From positions 72,921,320 to 72,985,319 of the forward strand of contig JAMXIF010001253.1 of NCBI GenBank assembly GCA_028583685.1: DNA of 64,000 bases, written 5' to 3'. The notes beneath the pieces were generated by a model. The model was given only the letters and a program-made list of their open reading frames with translations, was not told where the DNA came from and did not search any database. The DNA is from Petaurus breviceps papuanus. Lineage: Eukaryota; Chordata; Mammalia; Diprotodontia; Petauridae. Position 1 is the stretch's first letter; every line of letters starts with the position of its first letter. A program made the translations under genes and the position numbers. Shown here piece by piece: positions 1 to 9,309 of the stretch.

Positions 1-2475
1 TAAAGGAGGAAGGATTACAACTAAGAATAATCTACACAGCAAAACTGCATATAATCCATCTGGGAGAAAATGGATATTTAATGAAATAGAAGACTTCCAA
101 GCATTCCTGAGAGAAAAGACCAAAGCTGAATAAAAAATTTGACATTCAAACAGAAGATTCAAGAGAAATATAAAAAGGTAAACATGAAAAAAAAATCATA
201 AGGAATTCAATGGAATTAAACTGTTTGCATTACTATATGGGAAGATGATACATGTAACTCCTAAGAACTTTATCATTATTAAGTAAGTTAGAAGGAGCCT
301 GCATAGATAGAGGCAATGGGCATGAGTCAATTATGTTGATATTATCTAAAAAAAAAAATAGAATGTAAGTGTCAGAAAGAGGGATCTGCTGGGAGAAGGG
401 GGGAGAGAGAGGTAAAATAGGGTAAATTTTCTCTAATAAAGGAGGCATGAAATGAAGGACTTTTGTAGTGGAGGAGAAGATGGGAGGGTGACAGGTAATG
501 CTTGAACCTTACTCTCATCAGAATTGGTTCAAAGAGGGAAGAATAGGGACAGAGCCAAGACGGTGGAAAGAAGCCAAGAAGTTACCTGGGCCCTCCCCAG
601 TTCCCATTGAACATGTTAAATCAAGCCTCTAAAAGAATTCTGGAGCAATAGAATCCACAAAAGGAATGAAACAATTTTCCTGCCCAAGATAACTTAGAAG
701 GACTTCAGGTAAGGTCTGTCTCACTTTGGTAAAAGGGGAATGTAGCCCAGTGCAGGCAATGTCCAGGCAAGCCAGCAGGAGGCTCTTAGCCACAGCACAG
801 CTCAGCAGCTGAGGCCCTGCAGTTCTGGCTCAGCAGGTCAGTGGCACAGCCAGTCAGCTGTGAGGCCTCTAGCCCCAGCACAGCATGCAAACTGCCAGTC
901 CTGGAACTTTGGCACAACAGGAGTGACTAGGCTGGGCCACCCCAGCATAGTTGGCAAGCCTTCAGCAAAGAAGGAAGAATAAATGTATCACTCAGTTGGG
1001 TAAAGAAATCTATCTTACTCAATAGGTGGAATGGAGGGGAAGGGGATGGGGAATATGGAAGGGGATATGAGTAGGGGGTTAATGAAGGTAGGTATGAGGA
1101 GGCAAGACAAACTTTGGAGCAGGGATGGGATAAACCAAGAGAGAGAAAGATAAACAGAGAAAAATGGGATGGAGGGAAATGTTAGTGATCATAATTATGA
1201 ATGCAAATGGGATGAAATAACCTATCGCTAACCCATGGAAACAGATAGCAGAATAGATTTGAAACCAGAATCCAACAGTACGTTGCATGTAAGAGAGACA
1301 CTTAGGGAAAAAAAGACACACAGAGTTGAAATCAAGAGCTGGAGCAGAGACTATTGTACTTCAGCTGAAGTGAAGAAAGTAGGGGTGACAGTCATGATTT
1401 CAGATAAAGCAAAAGCAAAATTATACCTAAAGGAAAAAGATGATTAGTGAAACTACACTTTGCTAAAAGGTACCACAGACAGTGAAGTAATAAAAAAAAT
1501 TTACAGCAAATTTCTCTGATAATGATTTCTCTCATTTCATAAATATATAGTGAACTGAGTTAAATTTATAAAAATAAGAGATATTCCCCAATTGATAAAT
1601 GGTCAAAAGATATGAACAGGCAGCTTTCAGAAGAAGAAATCAAAGCTATTTAAAATTTATCTAAATCTCTACTAATTAGAAAGACAATTTAAATTACCTT
1701 TGAGGTACCACCTCATGCCTATTAGAAATGACAAATGGTGGAGGGGATGAGGGAAAATAGGGACATTAATATAAATTGTTGGTGGAGTAGTGAACTGGTC
1801 CAACCATTCTGTAGAACAATCTGGAATTATACCCAAAGGGCTCCAGCAAAACCACTACTAGGTCTGTATGCTAAAGAGAGCAAAGAAAAAGGAAAAGGAC
1901 CTATTTGTAGAAAAAAATATAGCAGCTCTTTTTGTGGTGGCAAAGAATTGGAAATTGAGAGGATTCTCATCATCAATAGCTGAACAAGTTGTGACATATG
2001 ATTGTGATGGAGTACTATTATGCTATGGGAAATGATGAGGTGGTTTCAGAAAACTCATGGTAAGACCTCCATGCACTAATACAAAGTGAATAACAACCCA
2101 CAGGTTATTGTATACAGTAATAGCAGTGTTAAAATAATGATCAACTGTAAAAGACTGGCTAGTCTGATCAGTGATCCAAGACAATTCCAATGGACTCATT
2201 ATGAAAAAATGCATCCAACTCCAGAGAGGGAGAACTGATGAACTCTGAGTGCATATTGAAGAATAATTTTCTCACTTTATTTTTTTAAATTTTCTTTTGC
2301 TTTTTCAGTGATGGTTTATATGAAAATATGTTTTGCATTATTTTACATGTATAGTTGATATCATATTGTTTGCCTTCTTAGTGTGTGGGAAAATGGTAGG
2401 AAGGAGGGAGAGAAATTGGAAATCAAAATTTAATTTAAAAAATAAAGAATATGAAAAATAAATAAATTTTAAATT
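1..2475 (+). mobile_element. Rearranged L1 LINE (marsupial type), 5'-truncated by the window edge
   Basis: Four L1 parts are recognisable in order. About 1-215 is the C-terminal end of ORF1 (frames read like EDFQAFL, followed by a Lys-rich tail). 216-545 and 982-1230 are a purine-rich spacer. 1235-1447 is the endonuclease part of ORF2: an open stretch with KKTHRVEIKSWSRDY and KKVGVTVMISDKAKAKL matches the mammalian L1 EN block (RDTHRLKIKGW / KKAGVAILVSDK). About 1500-2440 is the ORF2 C-terminus plus 3'UTR (CCCCAATTGATAAATGGTC; CTGGAATTATACCCAAAGGG), ending in an A-rich tail near 2440-2480. The central ORF2 with the reverse transcriptase is missing, so the copy cannot be autonomous. A separate L1 5'UTR insertion interrupts the spacer. 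An old, dead copy. Confidence 0.85.
546..966 (+). mobile_element. L1 5'UTR-only insertion with target-site duplications
   Basis: The segment begins GGGACAGAGCCAAGACGGTGG, the look of a marsupial L1 5' end (compare the antisense 5' end at about 37048), and continues as GC-richer 5'UTR with AGCTCAGCAGCTGAGGCC-type sequence. It contains no ORF1, ORF2 or 3'UTR. It is bracketed by AAAGAGGGAAGAATA (531-545) and AAAGAAGGAAGAATA (967-981), 14 of 15 identical, and the host spacer continues across. It therefore looks like a separate insertion of the 5' end of an L1 transcript. A replication of the host spacer by recombination is the main alternative. Confidence 0.6.
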
Positions 2476-2692
2476 TTTAAAAAGACAGAAGCTTCGAGCT
2501 TATTTAAAGTTATGAAAAATAATGGAAGCAGTGGATAGTTAAGACTTTTACTGCATACATTAGTTGATTCAATTGCTTTAAAAACCAATTTTAATTTCAT
2601 AATACTAAAATTACTGTAGAGACAGTTATAGATGAGAATGTGGCCACTAAACAATAACTGAAGAAGGTTGACACACTGATCAATACATTTTT

Positions 2693-2990
2693 TTTTTTAA
2701 AGCAATCGGGGTTAAATAACTTCCTCAAGGTTACATGGCCAGTTATTTCTGGGTGTGGTGCTGAGTATCTGAGGCTGGATTTGATCCAGGTCATCCCGAC
2801 ACTGGAGCCGGCGCTCTTATTCACTGAGCCACCTGGCCGCCCCTAAGCAATTGGGGTTAAGTAACTTGCTCAAGGTTACATGGCCAGGTGTTTCTGGGTG
2901 GGTGCTAAGTGTCTGAGCCCGGGATTCGATCTCCAGGTCGTTCTGACACTGGAGCTGGTGCTCTTACTGGCTGTGCTACCTGGCCGCCCC
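2693..2990 (-). mobile_element. WSINE-like tRNA-derived SINE, head-to-tail dimer
   Basis: Two about 145-bp monomers lie in tandem (2698-2843 and 2844-2990). Each reads, on the minus strand, GGCGGCCAGGTAGCACAG ... CTTGAGCAAGTTACTTAACC ... CCAATTGCTT. A single poly(A) tail (plus-strand T run, 2690-2698) lies at the outer 3' end. The whole dimer is flanked by one perfect 15-bp duplication, GATCAATACATTTTT (2678-2692 and 2991-3005), so it inserted as a unit. Confidence 0.92.
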
Positions 2991-3005
2991 GATCAATACA
3001 TTTTT

Positions 3006-3718
3006 AATGTAGATGGAACATGCTTATTCTGGAAAGGGACCCACTCCAGAACTTTCATTTCTAGAAAGTAAAAACTCCAACTGGGTGTAAATTGTCCAAG
3101 GATTGCCTAACACTTTTACAGGGAGGTTATACGGAAGGTGATTTTAAATTAAAAAGGATTCTTGTTTATTGATTTAAAATCCTCATGCTCTGGGAAGCTA
3201 CAATCATCGATTGTTTCTAGGTCTTTGGCAGTTTAATAAGAAAGTCTAGGTGACTAAAGCTGTTGGCAAAGACTGATTTTTCTTGTTATTTTAGCCCAGC
3301 TACTGAAAAATGTTGCAAAGATTGGTCATCCAAGTACATTTGGTTGATTTAGTGAAAATGTGAGTATCCAAATGGACCTAGATGTGCATAGATTTATATG
3401 AAGATTTAAAGAAAGAGAAGATAATTCAGTCTGTGGAACTAAAATATTTTGGATGACATTAACAAGATTTTTGTCATGACATCAATATAGACTTTTCTTT
3501 AGGCAATATGTTCTAGAATATTTTTATTCTTTAACTTTAAAAAAAATTAGTTTACTTTCATTCTTTCTTTGTTATAATAAAATCATCAAATTCTGCTTCG
3601 TCTGCTAACCATGGACAGTTTGGTTGATTCTCTTGGTTTTGAATTGGTAACAGATCATTAAAGCACAAGAGTATAAAAATGCTTCATCTAAATCACAGCA
3701 AAATGCCTGTCCTCCAAA
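3006..3718. other. Unique sequence, no gene seen
   Basis: AT-rich sequence without a recognisable repeat or coherent reading frame. It separates the SINE dimer from the RPL23A retrocopy. Confidence 0.5.
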
Positions 3719-4426
3719 ATGGTACCAACAGCCAAGGAGGAAGTTGTTGCCTCCATGACAGAAGACAAGTTAAATGTTCTAAATGCCAGGAAGGTTATAT
3801 TGATGGCTATTCATAGCTAGAAAAGGAAGAAAATTGAAACATTCCCTCCTTTCAGTGCCAATGAAACAAAACTAAACAAACAACCAAAAAAACCTTTCCT
3901 CCATAGATTGCCATGTTTAAGCATTCTCAAAAAAAAGGACCCTTAAAGAGGAACAAGCCTGATCACTATATGATCATCAATCTCCTCCTGAGTTAACATT
4001 AAGAAGATATTCATTGCCAATGTCAAGGCCAATAACCATTGGCTCAAGCAGACTATAAAGAAGCTATATAGCAAACATATGGCCAAGATCAGCAAATAAA
4101 TCTGACTTGATGGAGAGAAGAAGGTCTATGTGTTTAGTTTAGCCATTGGTAGAACTCTTAGTGACCCCTTTTTAGGTTTTCTTGGCAAAGATACTGGAGT
4201 GGTTTGCCATTTTCTTCTCTGGTACATTTTGTAGATGAAGAAACTGAGGCAAAAAGTGTTAAATGACTTGCCCAGGGTTATACAGCCTGTAAGTGTCTGA
4301 GGCCAGATTTGAACTCAAAAAGATGGATCTTCCTGACTAGGCCTGGCACTCTATGCACAGATCTGTGTGAGACTTGTCCAAACCTATAATAATCTGGATA
4401 TTGTTAATAAAACTGGAATCACCTGA
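3719..4426 (+). pseudogene. RPL23A: RPL23A processed pseudogene, interrupted by a SINE
   Basis: This is a degraded intronless copy of large-subunit ribosomal protein uL23 (RPL23A). It starts at ATG 3719 with a peptide like MVPTAKEEVVASMTEDK, corresponding to MAPKAKKE. It continues through LNARKVILMAIHS and KRKKIETFPPFS (family: KAKKAVLKGVHS, KKKKIRTSPTFR), RNKPDHYMII (RRNKLDHYAII), KANNHWLKQTIKKLY (KANKHQIKQAVKKLY) and DGEKKVYVFSLA (DGEKKAYVRLA). The reading frame changes and several stops occur, and a small part after HYMII is lost. A MAR1-type SINE interrupts the copy at about 4147-4372. Beyond it the C-terminus resumes as YNNLDIVNKTGIT followed by a stop at 4424-4426 (family: YDALDVANKIGII). 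It has no introns and is certainly dead. AATAAA-type signals follow at about 4460-4490. Confidence 0.93.
4147..4372 (-). mobile_element. MAR1-type (RTE-mobilised) SINE inside the RPL23A retrocopy
   Basis: Plus-strand sequence TTTTCTTGGCAAAGATACTG, GTGGTTTGCCATTTTCTTCT, AAACTGAGGCAAA and CTGAGGCCAGATTTGAACTC is the reverse complement of the common marsupial MAR1-type SINE. RPL23A coding sequence resumes on the far side, so the SINE is younger than the pseudogene. Ends are accurate to about 10 bases. Confidence 0.88.
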
Positions 4427-4889
4427 GTTATAACAAGCTAAACAAACTGATGCCATATAATAAACAGTTTTCCACTATCATAAAATAAAATACATGGCCA
4501 CCTTAGAGTAATTGCTACGTAGAGTATGACTTCTTTGCATATATCTTATTTTCCTCTCACCCAGCCTTTTTTGTCTACCTTAGTTTCAAGAAACTTTGCT
4601 TCTGTTTCTTATTGTAGCAGGTTGTCTTTTTATATATTGCCACCATGCTAACAATAATTAAAACTCATGATGCTTAGTAATTAACTCTGAGGTCAAGAAT
4701 ACACTAGTTTACAGTTGAATTACAACAGTTTGATTTAAGATGGCCATAAAAATGAACATAATTAAATTTTACTAACATTGAACAATATCCTGCCTCTTCT
4801 AAGAAGGGAAGTCTAAGTGGTTTATTTGAGTCACAAACAAAGTAAGATTGCATTCACTAGATTTCTTTTTAACTCTTAGTGTCACAAAC
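4427..4889. other. 3' flank of the RPL23A retrocopy and unique sequence
   Basis: The first 70 bases contain AATAAA-like motifs that may be the 3'UTR of the retrocopy. The remainder is AT-rich with no recognisable gene or repeat. Confidence 0.4.
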
Positions 4890-4895
4890 AAGTGT

Positions 4896-5292
4896 TTTAT
4901 TGATGTTTGGGGGTGGGGTGAGGAGGGACCACTGAAAACATGTGAAAGAGTGCAATATTAGAAGCTTCAGACAAGTATTTATTTAAATTTGTTACCATTT
5001 CTTTAACTGACTTCAGTCAACTCAGGGCCACATGAGTCATACAAAAATATGGATACTCAATAAAAGTCTTCAGGCAGTTCTTGAATCCTTCAATGGATCC
5101 ACAATCTTACATAGGTATTCCTTCTGGCAGTTCAGGTTGTAATACGTCTACACCTCCCCCTGATTGCTTCTGGTCCACATATTCCCATAAGTCATACAGA
5201 GTGAGTTTTTCCAACATGTTGGGACCTTCTTCTAGATCTCTTGACCTTAATTGGGTACCAAAGTACCACATTGACTGTACATCTGTTTTCTT
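4896..5292 (-). pseudogene. Coding-like C-terminal fragment with 3'UTR, unidentified
   Basis: On the minus strand an open frame of 61 codons runs from 5292 to a stop at 5107-5109. It contains MWYFGTQLRSRDLEEGP, then MLEKLTLYDLWEYVDQKQ and ends in DVLQPELPEGIPM. The composition is protein-like, with balanced charges and a hydrophobic/aromatic LTLYDLWEYV segment. Downstream, about 205 bases look like a 3'UTR and end in a poly(A) signal, AATAAA (complement of 4896-4901). Upstream of 5292 the frame closes and there is no pyrimidine tract for a splice acceptor, so a 5'-truncated retrocopy is likelier than a true last exon. I do not recognise the parent gene. Direct repeats at the ends are unconvincing. 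It was found by reading; no homology search supports it. Confidence 0.4.
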
Positions 5293-5299
5293 TCATTTT

Positions 5300-5910
5300 T
5301 GCTACATGATTAATTCCTTATTTTTGGTTCATACTTTTCTTTTATGCCGCTTCTAGAAATAAGTGGAAGACAATTTTCACCATGTGACTGTCTGTTGTTC
5401 TTTGGGTGACAAGCAGTTTTGATTATTCAGAGTTTGTTGTATTCCATGATTGATAGCTATATAGGATTATCAAAAGAATGTTCATTTTGTATAGATTGGA
5501 ATTTTTTTTTCAGAGAAAATATTGGGGACAGTTAAAGTACCAGGCAATTTTAATTCTGAGCCCAGCTCATCATTCCTTTGCAATTCAGTGTCTACTCAAA
5601 ATATACATACTTAGGGTTCATTTATCCAAACACATATGGACATTTAGGACAATATTCACTTTTTGTCCACTTAGTTTTTCCTGTTTGTATAGTTAAACTC
5701 TTTTGAGTTATTGTGGGACTTATTTAGGAGTCTCAATAACACTCCAGAGCTTAATTTAAATAACCATATGAGCAGAAATGTTTTGAGGATCTTCCCACCT
5801 CTAAGGAACTCCTTTTCAATTTGTATTCCAGAGCAGATCTCCATGAACCTGAGGAACATTTTTGGAAAGAGCATATAACTTGTTTTATATATACCTCAAC
5901 CTGATATTAA
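5300..5910. other. Unique sequence, no gene seen
   Basis: AT-rich sequence between the minus-strand coding-like fragment and the RPL29 retrocopy. The open frames here (for example 5478-5696 plus and 5671-5874 minus) are short, of biased composition, and resemble no family I know. Confidence 0.45.
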
Positions 5911-5925
5911 TAATCAGAGGATGGT

Positions 5926-6728
5926 GTCTCTTGATTTGGCCTCTTCTGGTCAGTACAGTGCTTGTTAGTGTAGGCTGTGGTGTAAATATGGCTAAGTCTA
6001 AGTAAGAACCATACCACCCACAACCAATCACGAAAATGGCACAGAAATGGCCTCAAGAAACCTAGGTCACAGAGCTATGAGTCTCTGAAAGGAGTTGACC
6101 CCAAGTTTCTGAGAAACATGCACTTTGACAAGAAACATAGAAAGAAGAGACTGAAGAAGATGCTGGTCAACAATGCCAAAGCCATCAAGGTCTTGAGCAC
6201 CAAGGTCTTCAAGGTCAAGCTGCTTGGGCCCAAGATCCCCAAGGTCACTACTAGTGTGCTGGCCACAAGATGGCCACTAAATATCCAGACCCTAGGGTCG
6301 GCCCCAAGTACCCAGCCCCAGGATCATGAAGCCTGACTCTGAGGTTGCCACAACCACTGACCCCAAGGCTGCCAAGCCCACTGACGCCAAGGTCACCAAG
6401 TCTACATCCAAAGTGAGTAAGTCTGATCCCAAGGCTACCAAATCTGGCCCTAAGCCACCAGATCTGATGCTAAGGTCATCAAGTCTGATGCCAAGGTGAC
6501 CAAGTCTGATTCTAAAACTGCTAAGCCTACTGACTCCAAGCCTGCCCAGTACAAACCCAAAGATGCTGGGGCTAAAGCTGTTAGTCCTAAGTCTTCAAAA
6601 TAGATGCTTCAGGACAGAAGGACTTGTTTAAATCCTAAACCACCATTTTTGTTTTTGTTTTTCTAGCTAGGGTATGATTATTCACTATTTTGCACAAATA
6701 AAGGAAATGATGAGTCATAAAAAAAAAT
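5926..6728 (+). pseudogene. RPL29: RPL29 processed pseudogene with long Lys-rich tail
   Basis: This is an intronless retrocopy of ribosomal protein eL29. ATG at 5988 starts MAKSK, then [15 protein letters not shown] and [15 protein letters not shown]-like sequence, [18 protein letters not shown] and [10 protein letters not shown], matching the RPL29 core. One early stop and later frame changes show it is dead. The tail (about 6310-6603) consists of imperfect repeats of the type (S/T)D(P/A/S)K(A/V)(A/T)K, ending SPKSSK and stop 6601-6603. The CDS remnant would span about 205 codons against about 159 in human RPL29. A 3'UTR with AATAAA near 6700 and a short A tail (6718-6728) follows. Near-perfect direct repeats TAATCAGAGGATGGT (5911-5925) and TAATCAAAGGATGGT (6729-6743) mark L1-type retrotransposition. 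Confidence 0.95.
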
Positions 6729-6743
6729 TAATCAAAGGATGGT

Positions 6744-7152
6744 TAAGAAAAGTTAGGTCTGCTGTTGGATTATTAAGGAGTCATTTATGATCTTAAAGTT
6801 TGCTTAGAAGACAACTGGCCAGAAAAGAGTCTCTGAAGCTACATTTTGCTTTACTGACTCAAATAGTTTCAGTTCTAATTAAAAAAAAATATTTATCATG
6901 GGATCTTGTATTTTCTATACTTTTCAAACAGTGGTGCATCTGTAAAGAGGTGGGCTGCTGTAAAGCATCTTTTGTAAATACATCCTATTCCTTTCTCAAA
7001 TTTTCATCAAGGATAGCCTTAATATAGGTGTAAGTTATTCTCTTATTTTGCAGGCATGGGAAAATAAGCATGTGGGTTTCTAGAAATAACATCCATTTTA
7101 AAAAAATCTTTTGGGATTTTTACCTCTAATGATCCGTCAAAACCCTCAAGAA
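6744..7152. other. Unique sequence, no gene seen
   Basis: No repeat or coherent coding sequence recognised. An open frame at 6800-7027 (plus) is short and of unremarkable composition. Confidence 0.45.
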
Positions 7153-7166
7153 AATGAAGGATCAGG

Positions 7167-7312
7167 GGTGCCTAGGTGGCACAGTGAGTAGAGTGCAGGC
7201 CCTGGAGTCAGGAGGACCTGAGTTCAAATCTGACCTCAGACACAACACAAAAAAGCTAGCCCTGTGACCTTGGGCAAGTTACTTAACCCCAACTGCCCTC
7301 CAAAAAAAAAGC
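7167..7312 (+). mobile_element. tRNA-derived marsupial SINE (short A-tailed type)
   Basis: The head GTGCCTAGGTGGCACAGTGA, the box-B-like GAGTTCAAATCTGACCTCAG, and CTTGGGCAAGTTACTTAACC followed by an A tail are diagnostic. Flanking AAGAAAATGAAGGAT (before) and AAGAAAATGAAGAAT (after, about 7319) form the target-site duplication. Confidence 0.9.
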
Positions 7313-7319
7313 CAAAAGA

Positions 7320-7688
7320 AAGAAAATGAAGAATAATTGCTACTAAGGTCACAGACTGGCTTTTCAACAAGCAAGAAGAAAGGAAATTAGACCACAAGTG
7401 ATTTTAAAGGTAGCTAAGAAGAACATCCCTAGATTGCATTTGTTACATGTTGGAACTAGTTGCTAGATAAAACTCTGGAATTTTTGTTCTCTAATTATTA
7501 TTCCAAACAGAGTAACTATTTGCTTACTATTTTAAGTGCAACCTTGCCTAAGGCAAGGGAGTTGGATCAATAGGCTTTTGAAGTTGGGGTTCTACAAATC
7601 AGAAGTAGCCATAATCTCACTTAGTAAAGAGCCAATTAATCTTTCTGTTTTAATACTGCATATTTAGTTCTCTCCCCTAATCCATAGA
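7320..7688. other. Unique sequence, no gene seen
   Basis: No repeat or coding sequence recognised between the SINE and the MITE. Confidence 0.4.
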
Positions 7689-7690
7689 TA

Positions 7691-8037
7691 CGGTGTTTCC
7701 CCGATAATAAGACCTATCCTGAAAATAAGCCCTCCCCTTACTGTGTAAGATTCCTCTAAAATAAGCCCTCCCCCCAAAATAAGCCCTATTGAGATTGCTA
7801 CTGTAGTGAAGGTGATCCCCTGCGCTACACGCTACATTACGGTACCCTCTGTATGCACCGTCCCTCCCCCCCTTCTTCCCCAGTGATTTGCTTGCTGGTG
7901 CCATTGAGAGCAGTGCCGAGGAGGAGAGCTGAGGCAGGACAACATAAGCCCTCCCCTGAAAATAAGCCCTCTGGTGTTTTTCTTTCCAAAAAAAAAAAAT
8001 AATAATAAGACAGTGTCTTATTATCGGGGAAACACAG
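7691..8037. mobile_element. Mariner-type MITE with internal AAATAAGCCC repeats
   Basis: This is a 347-bp non-autonomous DNA transposon. The terminal inverted repeats start CGGTGTTTCCCCGATAATA and end TATTATCGGGGAAACACAG; about 22 of 23 bases pair. A TA dinucleotide flanks each side (7689-7690, 8038-8039), the Tc1/mariner target duplication. The interior has at least five copies of an AAAATAAGCCCTCCCC-like motif clustered at both ends, with a GC-rich middle (7800-7935). The open frames at 7677-8121 lie within or across the element and encode no transposase. High TIR identity suggests it is younger than the MIR and L2 fossils here. Confidence 0.9.
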
Positions 8038-8039
8038 TA

Positions 8040-8790
8040 CCTTGTCCTTGATTATCTCCTCTGATTTATCACTGATATAAATGTCAATGTCATCTGCAAG
8101 GCCATTCCCCACCATGGACATTACCCATTTCTATGGAACTCTACTCTGATCTCATCTTCTCATTTGGAAGCTGTGCCATCTCTTATGGGTGACCACTCTT
8201 TTCCTATTCTACTCTCTGTTAACCTATCAAAGATCCAATGAGCTCTGAAATGCTGCTGATACCAGGAAGACATAATAATTTGAATAAGATTTACATCATG
8301 AAATTTTATGGAACACATTCTGACCTTGATTTATGAAAAAGAAGTCAGGGATACAATGTTTAGTGTTTTATTTGGTTGCATCTGCCAGTTTAGAATCACC
8401 CAGTGCCTATAGGCACTGTGTTGATAAAATGAGTTATAAGATATAAGATTTAGATTTAGGGCAAAAGAAATCAGGTTGAGGGTAGGGCAAAGGAGTGTGC
8501 AAAAGGTCATAGTAAAAGATCTAAAAAGCAATTGGAAAGAGGAGATTTTATTGAAATTTTTTTCTTGCTCTCTTTAATTATCTAATAAACCCTGCCACAA
8601 TGGGTAATAAAATAAAGGAATGAGCATTAAAATCCCACTGCAGTACTAATTATGGAACCAGGGTTCACTAGATTCATTAACCTAGGGAGATTTGAGCTAT
8701 CATCTTTTAAAAACAATCCAATATATGGTAATACCCCTTTGCTCCCTGTAACCATGCTCCCATTGGTGGTGGAAATTGTAAGCTATGATT
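8040..8790. other. Unique sequence, no gene seen
   Basis: No recognisable repeat or gene. The minus-strand open frame at 8331-8531 is low-complexity, rich in Leu, Asn and Ser. Confidence 0.4.
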
Positions 8791-8796
8791 TATTAT

Positions 8797-8890
8797 ATAA
8801 TATATATGAATGTATGTATGTGTATACATATATATATACACACAATATGTTTATGTATACACACATGCATATGCATATATGTGTATACCT
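8797..8890. repeat. AT/TG-rich microsatellite (TATATG/CACA)
   Basis: Alternating TATA, TGTATG and ACACA units. The overlapping Tyr/Ile/His-rich open frames on both strands are translations of this repeat. Confidence 0.85.
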
Positions 8891-9245
8891 ATTGTGAATC
8901 CTAGACAACAGAACAGATTCCCCACTTAGAGAATAAATGTATAAGAGAATAAAGAGATATGAATGAGAATGAGAATGAATCATGAAAGATTCACAGGGAG
9001 ACACTTGGAGCAAGCAGCTGGGTCAGGAATACATTGTTTATTGTCTTGCCTCAGTCCTACCAATGAGTCCCCTAAAAGCCAAGACAACACTGAGATTCAG
9101 GGTCATAATAAGAAAAAGAATGAATTTCAGATGAAATATGCTAGGAAGAGCCTGGAGACACCAGGTTTAGGAAGAAGGTCATGTAGACCTCCTAGTCCCA
9201 GGCTACATGACCTTTATATAGAATTGGTTATATAAGTGCTAAGTT

Positions 9246-9300
9246 AGACAGACAGACAGACAGATAGACAGAGAGAGATAGAAAACACACAGAGAGAGAT
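9246..9300. repeat. (GACA)n/(GA)n microsatellite
   Basis: Tandem GACA units grade into GATA and GAGA. A further 50 bases downstream remain purine-rich. Confidence 0.9.
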
Positions 9301-9309
9301 AGGTGGAGG

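Noticed and set aside
2880-3071. 63-codon frame with a leucine-rich core (LELVLLLAVLPGRP), also seen at 16879 and 58295
   Set aside because: The same peptide recurs because it is a frame of the WSINE-like repeat; not a gene family.
8783-9013. Opposed frames rich in Tyr, Ile and His
   Set aside because: Microsatellite translation.
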